The notes beneath the pieces were generated by a model. That model was not told where the DNA came from. It made no database searches and was given only the letters and a program-made list of their open reading frames with translations. A program made the translations under genes and the position numbers. From the NCBI GenBank assembly GCA_030693065.1, contig JAUYBL010000038.1:283314-347313 (forward strand): a stretch of 64,000 bases of DNA, written 5' to 3'. This DNA comes from Methylococcaceae bacterium. Its GTDB lineage: Bacteria; Pseudomonadota; Gammaproteobacteria; Methylococcales; Methylomonadaceae. Positions 45,607-55,147 of the stretch are shown one piece after another; within the stretch, counting starts at the first letter, position 1, and every line of letters starts with the position of its first letter.

Positions 45607-45860
45607 TTCTATTTCTCCACTGGTTATTGATGCCTTTTAGCTCTTTATAAAAAAGACGACGGGGGATTAACACTTGATACTATTGTGCAGCCGGTGTTGT
45701 TATCCAAGAGTTAAATAACTCCAAACTACTTTCGAAATCTATGTTGATAAACTTAAAGCCCAGACTGTTAAATGTATCCGGGTATTGTCCGGAGTTTTGG
45801 TTCAAGATTAATCGCTGCATCCATTGCCCCTGCGGCTATTTGTTTTAAAGGTGAATATTT

Positions 45861-47948
45861 ATGAAAAAAATGAACTGGTTTGCGATTATAGCAAGCTTAT
45901 GTGTCAGTAATGCAGCCATGTCCACAGATTTCTATGTAAACTCCAAAGGCAATGATTCATGGTCGGGCACCTTAAAAAAAGCAAACAAACAAAATACTGA
46001 TGGTCCATTTGTAAGTATTGAAAAGGCCAAACAAGCCATAAGAACACTAAAGCAAACCAATACCTTTAATGACAAAGTCACCGTTAACATTGCCACCGGC
46101 CGCTATTACTTAAGCCAACCATTGAATTTTAACTTAATGGATTCGGGATTAGCCGGTAAAGAAGTACTCTGGCAAGGCGAGTCAGGCGCGCAAGTGACCA
46201 TTAGTGCAGGCATGCCTATTACATGTAAAAAACGCAATGCCACTTTTTGGGATTGCCCATTAACAAAAATGCCTGCCAGCACAACTTACTTTGATACAGC
46301 GCGTATAAAAGGTAACACCCCAAAATTTCAATTATTTGTAAATGATCAAAGACTACAACTTGCACGCTGGCCAGATCAAGATTGGGCGCACATAAAATTA
46401 CCGTTAGATCAAAAAACCCAATTTTCAGTAATGGAGCCCTTACCCGCTATAAGCGGCGACATAAAAACCGCCCAAGTCCATATATTTGCAGGTAATGATT
46501 GGTATGATCAATACATAGGCATTGATTCAATTAATCAGTCAGCCAATACCATCAACCTATCCGCATCAACTAACTATGCACTGGCGAGCGGCAGACGCTT
46601 TTATATACAAAATCATCCATCATTATTAAATGCACCAGGCGAATGGTTATTCGATGCCGCAACCAAAAACATTAGTTTTGTGCCTCCCGCCGACCTGTCT
46701 CCCACGGAAATTATGCTGTCATCATTACCTAACATCATCACAGTCGATGGCTCTAATTATCTAACCTTCAAAAACATCAGCTTTCGACACAGTACCGGCA
46801 CCGCCATAACCATCAAAAATAGCAACAATGTTTTATTAGATCATTTAGATATTAATAACATCGGTGGCAAAGGCGTGGAAATAATAAATGGCCAAAACGT
46901 ACAACTAAGCAACAGCAAAATTCATCACACGGGTGCCCATGGCGTTGTAGTTTCTGGCGGTGACAAAAAAACACTCTTAGCATCTGGGCATGTAATCAAT
47001 AACAACCACATTCATCACATGGCCGAAACCATACTGACCTACTCATCAGGTATCGATGTCAATGGTGTAGGCACTAAAATTACGCATAATTTGTTGGAAC
47101 AAGGCGCAGGCACAGCAATTCTGCTCGCTGGCAATGACCACTTAATAGAAAAAAACGAAATACATCACTTCTGCTTACAAGCCTCAGATTGCGGCGCTGT
47201 TTATACCGGTCGGGATTGGTCGGCGCGCGGCAACATCATTCGATACAATTTCATTCACGACATTATTGGCTTCGGCATGAACAGCGTAGATGTCGCTAAT
47301 AACCAAGTTGTCTACCAATCACCAAATTACGTCATGGGTGTTTACCTAGATGATGGTGCTAGCGGCTTTGATGTGAGTGGCAACATATTTGAAAATGCCG
47401 GGTCCAGGTCGATTCATATCAATGGCGGTCGAGATAATAAAATCTATAACAATTACTTTAAAACCAATGATTTTGCGATTTGGCTAGCACAACAGTCACC
47501 GGCTTATTGGGACCAAAATCAGAAAAAACTGGATGATTCACCCTATAAAACACCACTTTGGGAGCAGAAGTATCCTGAACTTGCGGTGCCGATGCACAAT
47601 AAAACTTGGCCGGAAGGCAATAGAATAGAACGCAACATAATTGTTACCAGCAAGCCGGATGGGAATTCATTTCGTTATAACGTACCAAGCAACTCTACAA
47701 TTATTGCTAACAATATAATCTGGTCAACTACCGGCAAACTTACAATTGACTATAAAATTATTGAGCTTAACAAGCAACTTGGCAAAGCTTCCTGGTCGCA
47801 ATGGACAGCAGAAGGAATTGAACGACACAGTATCGCCGCCGACCCGTGCGTGACCATAGAAAACAAAAAAATGATCACCTGCCCAAGCTCACCAATCAAA
47901 GATATTGGCTTTGTACCATTACCGACAGATATTGGCTTGATACCTTAA
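45861..47948 (+). CDS. Secreted right-handed beta-helix protein 1
   Basis: 695 residues. Signal peptide about 1-21 (ending AAMS), N-terminal TDFYVNSKGNDSWSGTLKKA, a pre-helix domain, then parallel beta-helix coils from about 290 to 570 (NIISFRH.., NNVLLDHLDINNIGGKGVEI, GSRSIHINGGRDNKIYNN) with SDCGAVYTGRDW near 443 and VMGVYLDDG. It resembles pectate-lyase- and epimerase-like proteins of the PF13229 type, but no catalytic set is assignable. It shares the N terminus, DCG.(V/I)Y and G(V/I)YLD landmarks with the 57316 protein. It sits on the opposite strand inside the glycosyltransferase cluster. Confidence 0.75.
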   Translation: MKKMNWFAIIASLCVSNAAMSTDFYVNSKGNDSWSGTLKKANKQNTDGPFVSIEKAKQAIRTLKQTNTFNDKVTVNIATGRYYLSQPLNFNLMDSGLAGKEVLWQGESGAQVTISAGMPITCKKRNATFWDCPLTKMPASTTYFDTARIKGNTPKFQLFVNDQRLQLARWPDQDWAHIKLPLDQKTQFSVMEPLPAISGDIKTAQVHIFAGNDWYDQYIGIDSINQSANTINLSASTNYALASGRRFYIQNHPSLLNAPGEWLFDAATKNISFVPPADLSPTEIMLSSLPNIITVDGSNYLTFKNISFRHSTGTAITIKNSNNVLLDHLDINNIGGKGVEIINGQNVQLSNSKIHHTGAHGVVVSGGDKKTLLASGHVINNNHIHHMAETILTYSSGIDVNGVGTKITHNLLEQGAGTAILLAGNDHLIEKNEIHHFCLQASDCGAVYTGRDWSARGNIIRYNFIHDIIGFGMNSVDVANNQVVYQSPNYVMGVYLDDGASGFDVSGNIFENAGSRSIHINGGRDNKIYNNYFKTNDFAIWLAQQSPAYWDQNQKKLDDSPYKTPLWEQKYPELAVPMHNKTWPEGNRIERNIIVTSKPDGNSFRYNVPSNSTIIANNIIWSTTGKLTIDYKIIELNKQLGKASWSQWTAEGIERHSIAADPCVTIENKKMITCPSSPIKDIGFVPLPTDIGLIP

Positions 47949-47951
47949 TTA

Positions 47952-48073
47952 GGAGACCTCTAAAAATCGCACTTCGACAAGCTCAGTGTGAACGGTTATC
48001 TTATAAAATCAATTGCTTATCCGTTCGTGCAGAGCCTGTCGAAGCATGAATGGATAATTTTTAGAGGTACTCT
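47952..48073. repeat. Dispersed repeat with inverted ends (copy C, variant)
   Basis: Ends GGAGACCTCTAAAAAT and ATTTTTAGAGGTACTC; the interior has CTTCGACAAGCTCAGTG and CCTGTCGAAGCATGAATGG. A subfamily with CTCTAAAAAT in place of CTCGAAAAACC; 61890-61995 is the same variant. Confidence 0.65.
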
Positions 48074-48181
48074 TAAATTTCGTAAAGTTAAGGATTAACC
48101 GTTCGCCTTGATGTCCTGTGGATACTGAACTTGTCGAAAGGTGAATGATTTACCTTACAGGCCCAAGCGCCTTCTTAAAGG

Positions 48182-48570
48182 GCATAAGTATCTACACAAT
48201 TTTTTTACAATTTAAATTCAATGAGTTGCAAAACAATTTTCTCCCTCTCCTGCTGCATAAGTATCTACACAACTTTTTTACAATTTAGAATCAATGAGTT
48301 GTAAAACCATTTTACTCCCTCTCCTCCTGCTGGATGCCTGCATGGATGCCTGCATGGATGCCTGCATGGATGCAGGTAATAGGGCAATGCAGGAGCAATT
48401 GCCGAGAGGGTTGGGGTGAGGAGATTAAAATCAATCACTTAGATTCCCCTCATCCCAACCTTCTCCCGCTGGATGCCTACATGGATGTAGGTAGTAGGGC
48501 AATGCAGGAGCAATTGCCGAGAAGGGGCCAAAAACTTGTGTAGATAGCTATGCTCCTGCTGGAGAGGGTG
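48182..48570. repeat. Composite tandem and inverted repeats
   Basis: Two direct copies of about 73-77 bp (from 48182 and 48255: GCATAAGTATCTACACAA, CAATGAGTTG, CTCCCTCTCCTGCTG), then three to four copies of the 12-mer GGATGCCTGCAT (about 48331-48375), then GGGCAATGCAGGAGCAATTG unit twice (48380 and 48498), and GGTTGGGGTGAGGAG / CCTCATCCCAACC as inverted copies. The 69-codon frame over the 12-mers reads as PAWM repeats and is taken as non-coding. Confidence 0.75.
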
Positions 48571-48630
48571 CTAAAAGACTTGAGTAGAAACCTATGCTTT
48601 CAAGAAACAGACGCTTTAACAAGCAAACAA

Positions 48631-49773
48631 CTAAAACTTCCTATCCATCAATAAACAACGCTCAATACCATCAACAAAACTGTCCACCATATTTTGTAAC
48701 GTGTAGCGTTGCGCACCAGCCAACGCCGCCGCTTGTAACTGCGCATACCGGGATGGATCTTGCAATAACGCGATAATAGCATCGGCATAAGCGTCGGCAT
48801 CACCCTGCACTATCAAGCCATTTTCACCATCCTTAAGATAAGCAATTTCAGGGCTATGACGAGCATCGCTGGTAGTGACCATAGGTAAGCCCGCGCAAAA
48901 TGCATCCAACACATGCAAACCTACCAAACCGGGATTTAAAACGACATCAGCTAAACGAAAATAAGCGGCTTTTTCAGCGCCTTTGCGCACGCCAACCCAA
49001 TGTAACCAAGGCCGTGATACCGCCGCTTCTTTAATTTCTGAGGCACTTGGACCATCACCAATAATCAACAAATGAAAATTAGGTAATACTGCCTGAATTT
49101 TATCAGCTGCAGCCACCATATAATCCAGGCGCTTGTCCGGGTAAAGCGAACCGCAATACAAACCAACCTGCGCCCCCTCTGGCAAACCAAGCTCACCACG
49201 TAATTCGGCAAGACGGTCATCAGTAATTGCCGCCAAATCAGCGACAAAACCCTCGTTATCAATAGCATTATCCAGCACGGTAATACGTTCAACCGGATAA
49301 CCGTCGGATAGCAGAATGTCTTTGGTCATATCGGTATAAGCAAACCACCAGTCGACCCTACCCACCAAAAATTGCTTCCATTTTTCCAATAATCCGGTCG
49401 GGTGACGTGTCTGAAAATTACGACCATGCCCCCAGTAACCTACTTTGGCCTTATGTAAGCCACGCAGCAAAAGCCATGGATAATTAGAAAGCAGACGATT
49501 TTCCTGCATAAAAACCACCAAATCAGCATCTTTGTGTTGTGCTGGAAATGGTTCCCAAATCACATCTTTACTGCCTATAGAGAAATAGCGATTTACTACC
49601 ACATCCGCCCACGACAATGTCCCAACATCACGTTTTTTTTCTTCGCGCTTGGTGGGTTGTCCATGCACCAAGTGCAACTTAATACCTCTTGCCTCGCAAG
49701 CTTTTTGAAGGCGCTCAAACAACTCCAAGCGATAATGTAATAAACGATACTGAACAATAATGACTTTTTTCAT
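48631..49773 (-). CDS. Glycosyltransferase, family 4
   Basis: 380 residues with the GT-B fold. N-terminal MKKVIIVQYRLLHYRLELFE, GHGRN turn, the linker VLDNAIDNEGF, then the donor domain: GLYCGSLYPDKRLDYMVAA, LIIGDGPSASEIKEAA, and PGLVGLHVLDAFCAGLPMVT (EX7E-like region with the second Glu replaced). The start at 49773 matches family N termini. Probably adds one sugar of the repeat unit from a nucleotide-sugar donor. Confidence 0.87.
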   Translation of the reverse strand: MKKVIIVQYRLLHYRLELFERLQKACEARGIKLHLVHGQPTKREEKKRDVGTLSWADVVVNRYFSIGSKDVIWEPFPAQHKDADLVVFMQENRLLSNYPWLLLRGLHKAKVGYWGHGRNFQTRHPTGLLEKWKQFLVGRVDWWFAYTDMTKDILLSDGYPVERITVLDNAIDNEGFVADLAAITDDRLAELRGELGLPEGAQVGLYCGSLYPDKRLDYMVAAADKIQAVLPNFHLLIIGDGPSASEIKEAAVSRPWLHWVGVRKGAEKAAYFRLADVVLNPGLVGLHVLDAFCAGLPMVTTSDARHSPEIAYLKDGENGLIVQGDADAYADAIIALLQDPSRYAQLQAAALAGAQRYTLQNMVDSFVDGIERCLLMDRKF

Positions 49774-49863
49774 TCGGTTACCTGTTAGTAATATAAACGC
49801 CAAACTCCGAGTCTGGCTCAACTAGTCAAGTGCCAAGACCACACTTGTACTTACGTATGGGTC

Positions 49864-50253
49864 TTATAGCACTAGCTTCCCTGCCAACTCATGGTATAGC
49901 GGAAATTTGCGATCAGCAGAGATAAGTTGACCACCAAGTACCAGTGCTGTGGCGATAATAATTCTATCTTGCGGATCACTGTGGTGTTCCGGCAGATCGA
50001 CTGCTGTGGTCGCAATCTCTGCAGACACGGGTAATAAAGTAATCCCCGATCCGTCTAGTGCCTTTTCAAGCCAGATAGATCTGGGGTGTGGTAGAACAAT
50101 ACGGTTATGCCTTTCTAGCCAAGCGACTTCAAAACAACTAATAGCAGAAACACCAACTTCTGAAGCACTCTCAATTATTTCCCGCCATTCGGCTTTAAGC
50201 AAAGCATCATCATTCACCCACCAAAGCCAGATGTGCGTATCAAGTACAATCAT
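49864..50253 (-). CDS. vapC: PIN-domain toxin (VapC-type)
   Basis: 129 residues. IVLDTHIWLWWVND (Asp-5), AISCFEVAWLERH (Glu), HHSDPQDRIIIATAL (two Asp) and LISADRKF (Asp) give the full PIN acidic set. Expected RNase. Its start overlaps the antitoxin stop by 4 nt. The pair sits between two glycosyltransferase genes on the same strand. Confidence 0.88.
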   Translation of the reverse strand: MIVLDTHIWLWWVNDDALLKAEWREIIESASEVGVSAISCFEVAWLERHNRIVLPHPRSIWLEKALDGSGITLLPVSAEIATTAVDLPEHHSDPQDRIIIATALVLGGQLISADRKFPLYHELAGKLVL

Positions 50254-50480
50254 TCCGGCAAATTCCAGTCTGCTTCTGGTACAGACGTGAAAACATCCCC
50301 TAAAAACTGGGTCCTACCAAAAATATCTGCATGTGGGCGCCGCCGCGGTTTAACACCATGACGTTGGCCCAGAACGATAAAAATAGCCTCAACACGTACA
50401 TTACAAGGAAGTTTGGGCAATTCAATTAAATGCCCAGCCTGATCTGTTTCGAGAATGACTCGCTCTGTAAGAACTTGCAT
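50250..50480 (-). CDS. vapB: VapB-like antitoxin
   Basis: 76 residues: a beta-rich N terminus (RVILETDQAGHLIELPKLP, possible AbrB/DUF2281-like DNA-binding fold) and an acidic tail ending EADWNLPE that should bind the PIN toxin. The ATGA overlap with the toxin supports the pairing. Confidence 0.78.
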   Translation of the reverse strand: MQVLTERVILETDQAGHLIELPKLPCNVRVEAIFIVLGQRHGVKPRRRPHADIFGRTQFLGDVFTSVPEADWNLPE

Positions 50481-50589
50481 GATTAATTACTCCTAAGTTT
50501 TTCGAAGCACGCATTGCATGGTTTTTTAGTGACAATAGCCAAAAGTTATCGTAACTAGGTTTTGCTCTAGCTGCTCTATCGAACTTAAA

Positions 50590-51468
50590 TCACCCGCTCA
50601 ACCTTTTAACCAGCAAAAAATGCCTGAAATAACCGCCAACCAGTCTGATCACATCAACCACGATATAAATTGGAAAAATTGCTTTGGGGCAATTATTCCA
50701 ACCGTACCACCAACGTGTTTTTAGATTGGCGGGTGATCGAATACTGGTTAAAAACGTAATAAAACTTTTTAACGTCAACCTATCACGCACCGAAGTCATG
50801 CCGGTGGCGGCAACATAAGAAAATACCCGGCAACTCTTGCACACATAAGCAGGAAATCCTGCGCGCTGGGCTTTGTGACAATAATCGTAATCGGCAAAGT
50901 AGTGGGGTAAATGTTGTTCGTCGTACAACCCCACCATCCGAAAAACCGCTATAGGAAACAAAGTTCCTCTTCCGGAAACCAGTGTCACGGCAATCACATT
51001 GTCATCGTCAGGCAGATGGTGTTTTTCAAATGACACAGGCCTATCTTTTGCACCTCGCCAGCTTTGACGATAACCGTCGGACACCCGCTCTCCGGTGGCA
51101 ATGTCATGAATGACTGAGGTTAAGACTGCATGCGGATATTTAATACTTTGGGCAACTAATTCATCCAAATAGTCCGTCGGCAACTCTGTGTCGTTATTTA
51201 ATGTTAAGAGATAATCCTGCTCATCAGCATGTTGCAAAACATATTCAACACAACGGTTTATAGCCCCCGTCCACCACAAACTACTGTCGGCATTGATTAC
51301 AACCACGTCAGGAAAATCCTGCTTAATGCGTTCTGTAGTGCCATCGGTAGAACCGTGATCGCAAATAACCACAGTAAAATCTTTAAAGCTTTGGGCTTTA
51401 AGGGTTGCCAAACATTTCAGGGTATATTCGATACGGTTAAAGACGGGTATACATATCCAGATTTTCAT
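50590..51468 (-). CDS. Glycosyltransferase, family 2
   Basis: 292 residues with the GT-A fold: IWICIPVFNRIEYTLKCL, VICDHGSTDGT, LLTLNNDTELPTDYLDEL (DxD-like metal site), FADYDYCHKAQRAGFPAYVC (acceptor-side acidic). The style is that of rhamnosyl- or mannosyl-transferases (GT2 with C-terminal amphipathic helices). 2 nt after the polymerase gene. Confidence 0.88.
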   Translation of the reverse strand: MKIWICIPVFNRIEYTLKCLATLKAQSFKDFTVVICDHGSTDGTTERIKQDFPDVVVINADSSLWWTGAINRCVEYVLQHADEQDYLLTLNNDTELPTDYLDELVAQSIKYPHAVLTSVIHDIATGERVSDGYRQSWRGAKDRPVSFEKHHLPDDDNVIAVTLVSGRGTLFPIAVFRMVGLYDEQHLPHYFADYDYCHKAQRAGFPAYVCKSCRVFSYVAATGMTSVRDRLTLKSFITFLTSIRSPANLKTRWWYGWNNCPKAIFPIYIVVDVIRLVGGYFRHFLLVKRLSG

Positions 51469-51470
51469 AA

Positions 51471-52745
51471 CTATCGATTGGTAGCTTTATATTGATTAAA
51501 AAACCAAAAGGTGGTTCCACATAAAAACCATACCACATAGCCAACAGTTGTCATGGTTGTGTTCATTGCTGAAAAAACCAAAAAGAATAAAATTGCACTA
51601 AATAAAAAAGCGCCCTGTGTTTTATAGTCTTTAGTTTTTGCAAGTTTATAGGCAGCCATCAGTGATTTGATTAGTATTGTAAACATCAAAAGTGTACCAA
51701 TAATACCGGTATTCATTAATGATGAATAAACAAAATTATGCGGATGAGAAATATTGAAATCCAAGGGGCTATGATCGGCTCTTTTAATTACTTCATGAAA
51801 TTCTTGATAGTCTAAACCCGTATAAGGCCGTTTCTGTAGTTCTTCAATTACGATAGGAAAAACTCTCGCTCTAACAACTGTTGTTTTAGTTGGTTCAAAA
51901 GTTTTTTCTACTCGGTTTAAAAGCTTATCCAGCATGTTAATATTTGTAAATGATTGGAGAGCGGTAAGTCCGATAATAACCAATAATCCCGCTAGACCCA
52001 TCAGCACAAATGTTTGTATTTTCTTACCTTTTAAAAATGATATTGCCATGAATGACAAAGCTATGGCGATAAAGGAAGAGCGGTGCCCTAGCATCAAGAT
52101 GCCTGATAAGGGCAGAAAAGTAAGATACTTTTTATACTCCCAGCTCAACAGGGCAGTCGCACCTAATCCCAAAAGGATATTACCGTCGCCATATCCCAGT
52201 CTTAAAGTGTCCTGTGCTCTTAATGCAAACTTTGTATCTTCCGAATTTATTAAAAAAGGTTGATATAAAGGAAATATTAGCGTCAAGAATACAGTGAAAA
52301 TAATTAAGTTTTTTAATTGGCTATTAGCTTTATATATTACAAGTGGAAGAAAAAAATATAGCACTTGCGTGTCGGTCATAAACATCCTTAATAAGCTATC
52401 CAAAGGCAAATTATCGAGAAAACCATTTATTAATTTACCAAAAAAAAGAGCTATAAAAAAAAATACAAACATGCTCATTATTTTTGTTTCCGTCGAGTTA
52501 TTTATTTTAAATTTATTATTAGTAATAATTTTTATAGTAAAAATAAACGCAAATATTGACGATAAAGCATAAAGCAAATCAAGAGGAAAAACATTAACAG
52601 ACCCCAGCGTTATTTTTAAACCACTAATGAACTCACGACTTGCAAGGCCTGTTGTAAATAAATAAAGCAAAGAAAAATAAGGTATAAGCGTTGGCCTTAA
52701 TAAAATTAAAACGGAAAAAATAAAAAAAACAGTTATTTCTGTCAT
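51471..52745 (-). CDS. O-antigen ligase/polymerase (Wzy-like) membrane protein
   Basis: 424 residues with about 10-12 membrane helices. The Wzy/WaaL loop motif is HPHNFVYSSLMNTGIIGTLL near residue 335. The start at 52745 (MTEITVFFIFSV) gives a membrane helix at once; an ATG 21 codons upstream is possible. AT-rich compared with its neighbours (many Ile, Phe, Asn, Lys), as is common for Wzy. With the flippase in the same cluster it is more likely a polymerase than a lipid-A core ligase. Confidence 0.82.
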   Translation of the reverse strand: MTEITVFFIFSVLILLRPTLIPYFSLLYLFTTGLASREFISGLKITLGSVNVFPLDLLYALSSIFAFIFTIKIITNNKFKINNSTETKIMSMFVFFFIALFFGKLINGFLDNLPLDSLLRMFMTDTQVLYFFLPLVIYKANSQLKNLIIFTVFLTLIFPLYQPFLINSEDTKFALRAQDTLRLGYGDGNILLGLGATALLSWEYKKYLTFLPLSGILMLGHRSSFIAIALSFMAISFLKGKKIQTFVLMGLAGLLVIIGLTALQSFTNINMLDKLLNRVEKTFEPTKTTVVRARVFPIVIEELQKRPYTGLDYQEFHEVIKRADHSPLDFNISHPHNFVYSSLMNTGIIGTLLMFTILIKSLMAAYKLAKTKDYKTQGAFLFSAILFFLVFSAMNTTMTTVGYVVWFLCGTTFWFFNQYKATNR

Positions 52746-52831
52746 GTTAAATATTTTTAAAATAAAAATAATAGATCTGGAAAAGTCCAAACCAAAAATA
52801 TGAGTCAAAGCAAATTAGACTTCCCTTCTTT

Positions 52832-54064
52832 TTAAGATGCCGACTCAGTGCTGTCCAGCAATATTTGCCGATAAAGTGCCATATAAGATTCAGTGATCAT
52901 ACCAGATGCAAACATTTGCCTTGCTCGAGTACAGCCAGAGGCTGAGCGTTCTGGGTAGTTTTGATCAAATGCTTCCACTACCGCTGAGGCTATCGCGTCA
53001 GGGTCAGTTACATTTGTTAACACTGCGCTACAACACTTGTCGTTTGTGTCATCAATGCCGACAACCCAAGGGACAGCCCCGCTATGCCTACCCGCCACTA
53101 TAGGCAAACCAAGCGCCATTGATTCGGCAACTACTACACCAAAAGATTCCTCTACGGCAGGGTGAAGTAGTAAATCCAGACCATTCAGTTGTTCGATAAG
53201 TTGTCTGTGTGGCGTTGTACCATGAAACACCATGCCCATTGTTAGACCTTGTTGCTGGCACCATAGCTGCGCGGGTTCACCGATACCAAAACCAGAACCA
53301 AAAAGATGTAATTCAGCTGATGGTTGTTCGCTGTGTATCTTGGCAAAAGCCTCTAATGAGGGTTTAGGGTTTTTGCGAGCATCCCAACCATTACAAATCA
53401 TACCTATGCGTCTTGTAGTTGGCATGATTCTCGGTTGTCCAATTGCAAGAACTGAGTCGGCTAAGGGGTTAGGTACTACGGCAATAGGTATTTTAGTATA
53501 GTGTTGCACCGCTTCCCTCATGTAAGAGGATACAGCTGAAAAGTGCTGTCCTTTCTTAAACACCAGCCGAGCCATTAGATAACGAATGGCCCGGTATAGA
53601 TAAGGGTTATAACGTAGTATTACTGCCGGTGCATCATGGCAAGTAATTAAATGGGGGAGGCCGGTTTCAATTGCAGCGAGGGCAAATTCATAAGTCCAGT
53701 GGGCATGAATAATATCGGGTTTTGCCATGTTAATGGCATTAAACAATTGCTGCCTTTCATAAGCAAAACCGTCAACGGCACGCCCCAAACGGATTTTATT
53801 AAAACGCCAAGCGCGTGGCCGAGCGGGGCAAATATAAAAATCAAAGTTTGGCCCGCTAGCTTTCACTAAACCTGAATTTTTATACAGCGAGGGGTCGGTA
53901 GTGAAAGCAGAGACCTTATGCCCCTGCTTAAGTAATTCACCAATCAAAACCCCTGTGAGCGGTGCACCTGGATACCCTTTCGGCAATTTACTTGTGTCGC
54001 TTGCCAAAAAGTCGGTTACGTATTCGGTCGCTATATGACCAGCAAAACCAATATGTAATTTCAT
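52832..54064 (-). CDS. Glycosyltransferase, family 4
   Basis: 410 residues. HIGFAGHIATEYVTDFLA at the N terminus, DIIHAHWTYEFALAAIETGL acceptor domain, VVPNPLADSVLA linker, then GMICNGWDARKNPKPSLEAF and HPAVEESFGVVVAESMALGLP (EX7E motif). Shares 1 nt with the upstream CgeB-like gene (TAATG); 86 nt before the polymerase start used here. Confidence 0.88.
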   Translation of the reverse strand: MKLHIGFAGHIATEYVTDFLASDTSKLPKGYPGAPLTGVLIGELLKQGHKVSAFTTDPSLYKNSGLVKASGPNFDFYICPARPRAWRFNKIRLGRAVDGFAYERQQLFNAINMAKPDIIHAHWTYEFALAAIETGLPHLITCHDAPAVILRYNPYLYRAIRYLMARLVFKKGQHFSAVSSYMREAVQHYTKIPIAVVPNPLADSVLAIGQPRIMPTTRRIGMICNGWDARKNPKPSLEAFAKIHSEQPSAELHLFGSGFGIGEPAQLWCQQQGLTMGMVFHGTTPHRQLIEQLNGLDLLLHPAVEESFGVVVAESMALGLPIVAGRHSGAVPWVVGIDDTNDKCCSAVLTNVTDPDAIASAVVEAFDQNYPERSASGCTRARQMFASGMITESYMALYRQILLDSTESAS

Positions 54065-55131
54065 TATTGTTCACGCTGCACTGGAATTTGATTATTAAAC
54101 AATTGTTCAAAAATAACCGAAACAATATTGCCATAAACTACTGTAGCTTCAAGGTGTCTGCAGGCGTATTCAGCAGCCAGAAAACCCAACTCATTGCGTC
54201 GTTCAACGGTTAAACTCAGGATGTAAAGCGCAACATCAAGCGCCTCTTGCGGACTTTTGATAATAAACAAGCCCGGTATATTGGCAAAAACGTGCTCATA
54301 GCCTGACTGGTAATTGGTGATATGAGGTACACCGCAAGCTAAGCTGATCGGCAATCGATCTGAAGAGTACATGGCGATTTCATCGAACTGCCCCCAATTC
54401 ACGCTCATCCATGCATCCCGTATCGCTTCGCCTTGTTTATTAAAGTCAATTTTGCCTTTGCAGAAAGGTGCATTCTTCCAGCCTTGTCCAGCGCCATAGA
54501 GTGCAAAGCGGTCACCAAGTTGTCTATAAAGTGCTTGTGCCGTGAGTTTTCGACTGCGGCCTCCAGGCATAAACAGCCATGGAATACGTTTAAGACAAGG
54601 CAGGCTGGCGATCATGACGGCATCAAATCGCCTACTAAGCGTCGGTTGCCAAGGGGTGCCAAAGCGCTGACTATCGTAAGAGTGCAAAGCAAAGCGTACT
54701 TTTTTAGCGCCCGCTTTACGGGCCATTTCAGCCAGATAGCCAGTACCACCAAGAAAGCAAATGTCGGATTCCGCAAGTACCGCCTTGATGGTAGCATCCA
54801 GTCGTTTGACTAGGTACCCATAGGGATCTTCTTCATACAAAACAAATTTGGGTTTGCTGGGTATGTTTTTTAGCTGTTGCAAAAAAACACTGCCCATGGG
54901 GTAACGATTACCTGGATGCTGAATAAAAATCACATCGGGCGCAAAGGTTCGGGCTGTTTCAAGGAGTTCATTCAACGCATCTTGATGGTTTATTAAGGCT
55001 TTTTGCCGCACTAAATAGGAATATGCCTTGTAAGCGGAAAAAGTTCCTTCCTGATGCAATTTTTCAAATGCCATGCGGGGACCAATTTGGTCCCCTTCTG
55101 TGTTTTCATTAGGTATATAAAACCAACGCAT
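54064..55131 (-). CDS. CgeB-like glycosyltransferase
   Basis: 355 residues with the GT-B profile of the CgeB/glycosyltransferase-family-1 group: IPNENTEGDQIGPRMAFEKL, APDVIFIQHPGNRYPMGSVF, KFVLYEEDPYGYLV, DICFLGGTGYLAEMARKAGA and the donor-side SSDRLPISLACGVPHITNYQ, GLFIIKSPQEAL. Donor and acceptor unknown. Coupled to the following GT4 gene and 16 nt after the flippase gene. Confidence 0.8.
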   Translation of the reverse strand: MRWFYIPNENTEGDQIGPRMAFEKLHQEGTFSAYKAYSYLVRQKALINHQDALNELLETARTFAPDVIFIQHPGNRYPMGSVFLQQLKNIPSKPKFVLYEEDPYGYLVKRLDATIKAVLAESDICFLGGTGYLAEMARKAGAKKVRFALHSYDSQRFGTPWQPTLSRRFDAVMIASLPCLKRIPWLFMPGGRSRKLTAQALYRQLGDRFALYGAGQGWKNAPFCKGKIDFNKQGEAIRDAWMSVNWGQFDEIAMYSSDRLPISLACGVPHITNYQSGYEHVFANIPGLFIIKSPQEALDVALYILSLTVERRNELGFLAAEYACRHLEATVVYGNIVSVIFEQLFNNQIPVQREQ

Positions 55132-55147
55132 TTATAACCTCTGGCTA

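Noticed and set aside
48334..48543. 69-codon frame with PAWM repeats
   Set aside because: It is the 12-mer tandem repeat read in one frame; the translated pattern is explained by the DNA repeat and no ribosome site precedes it.
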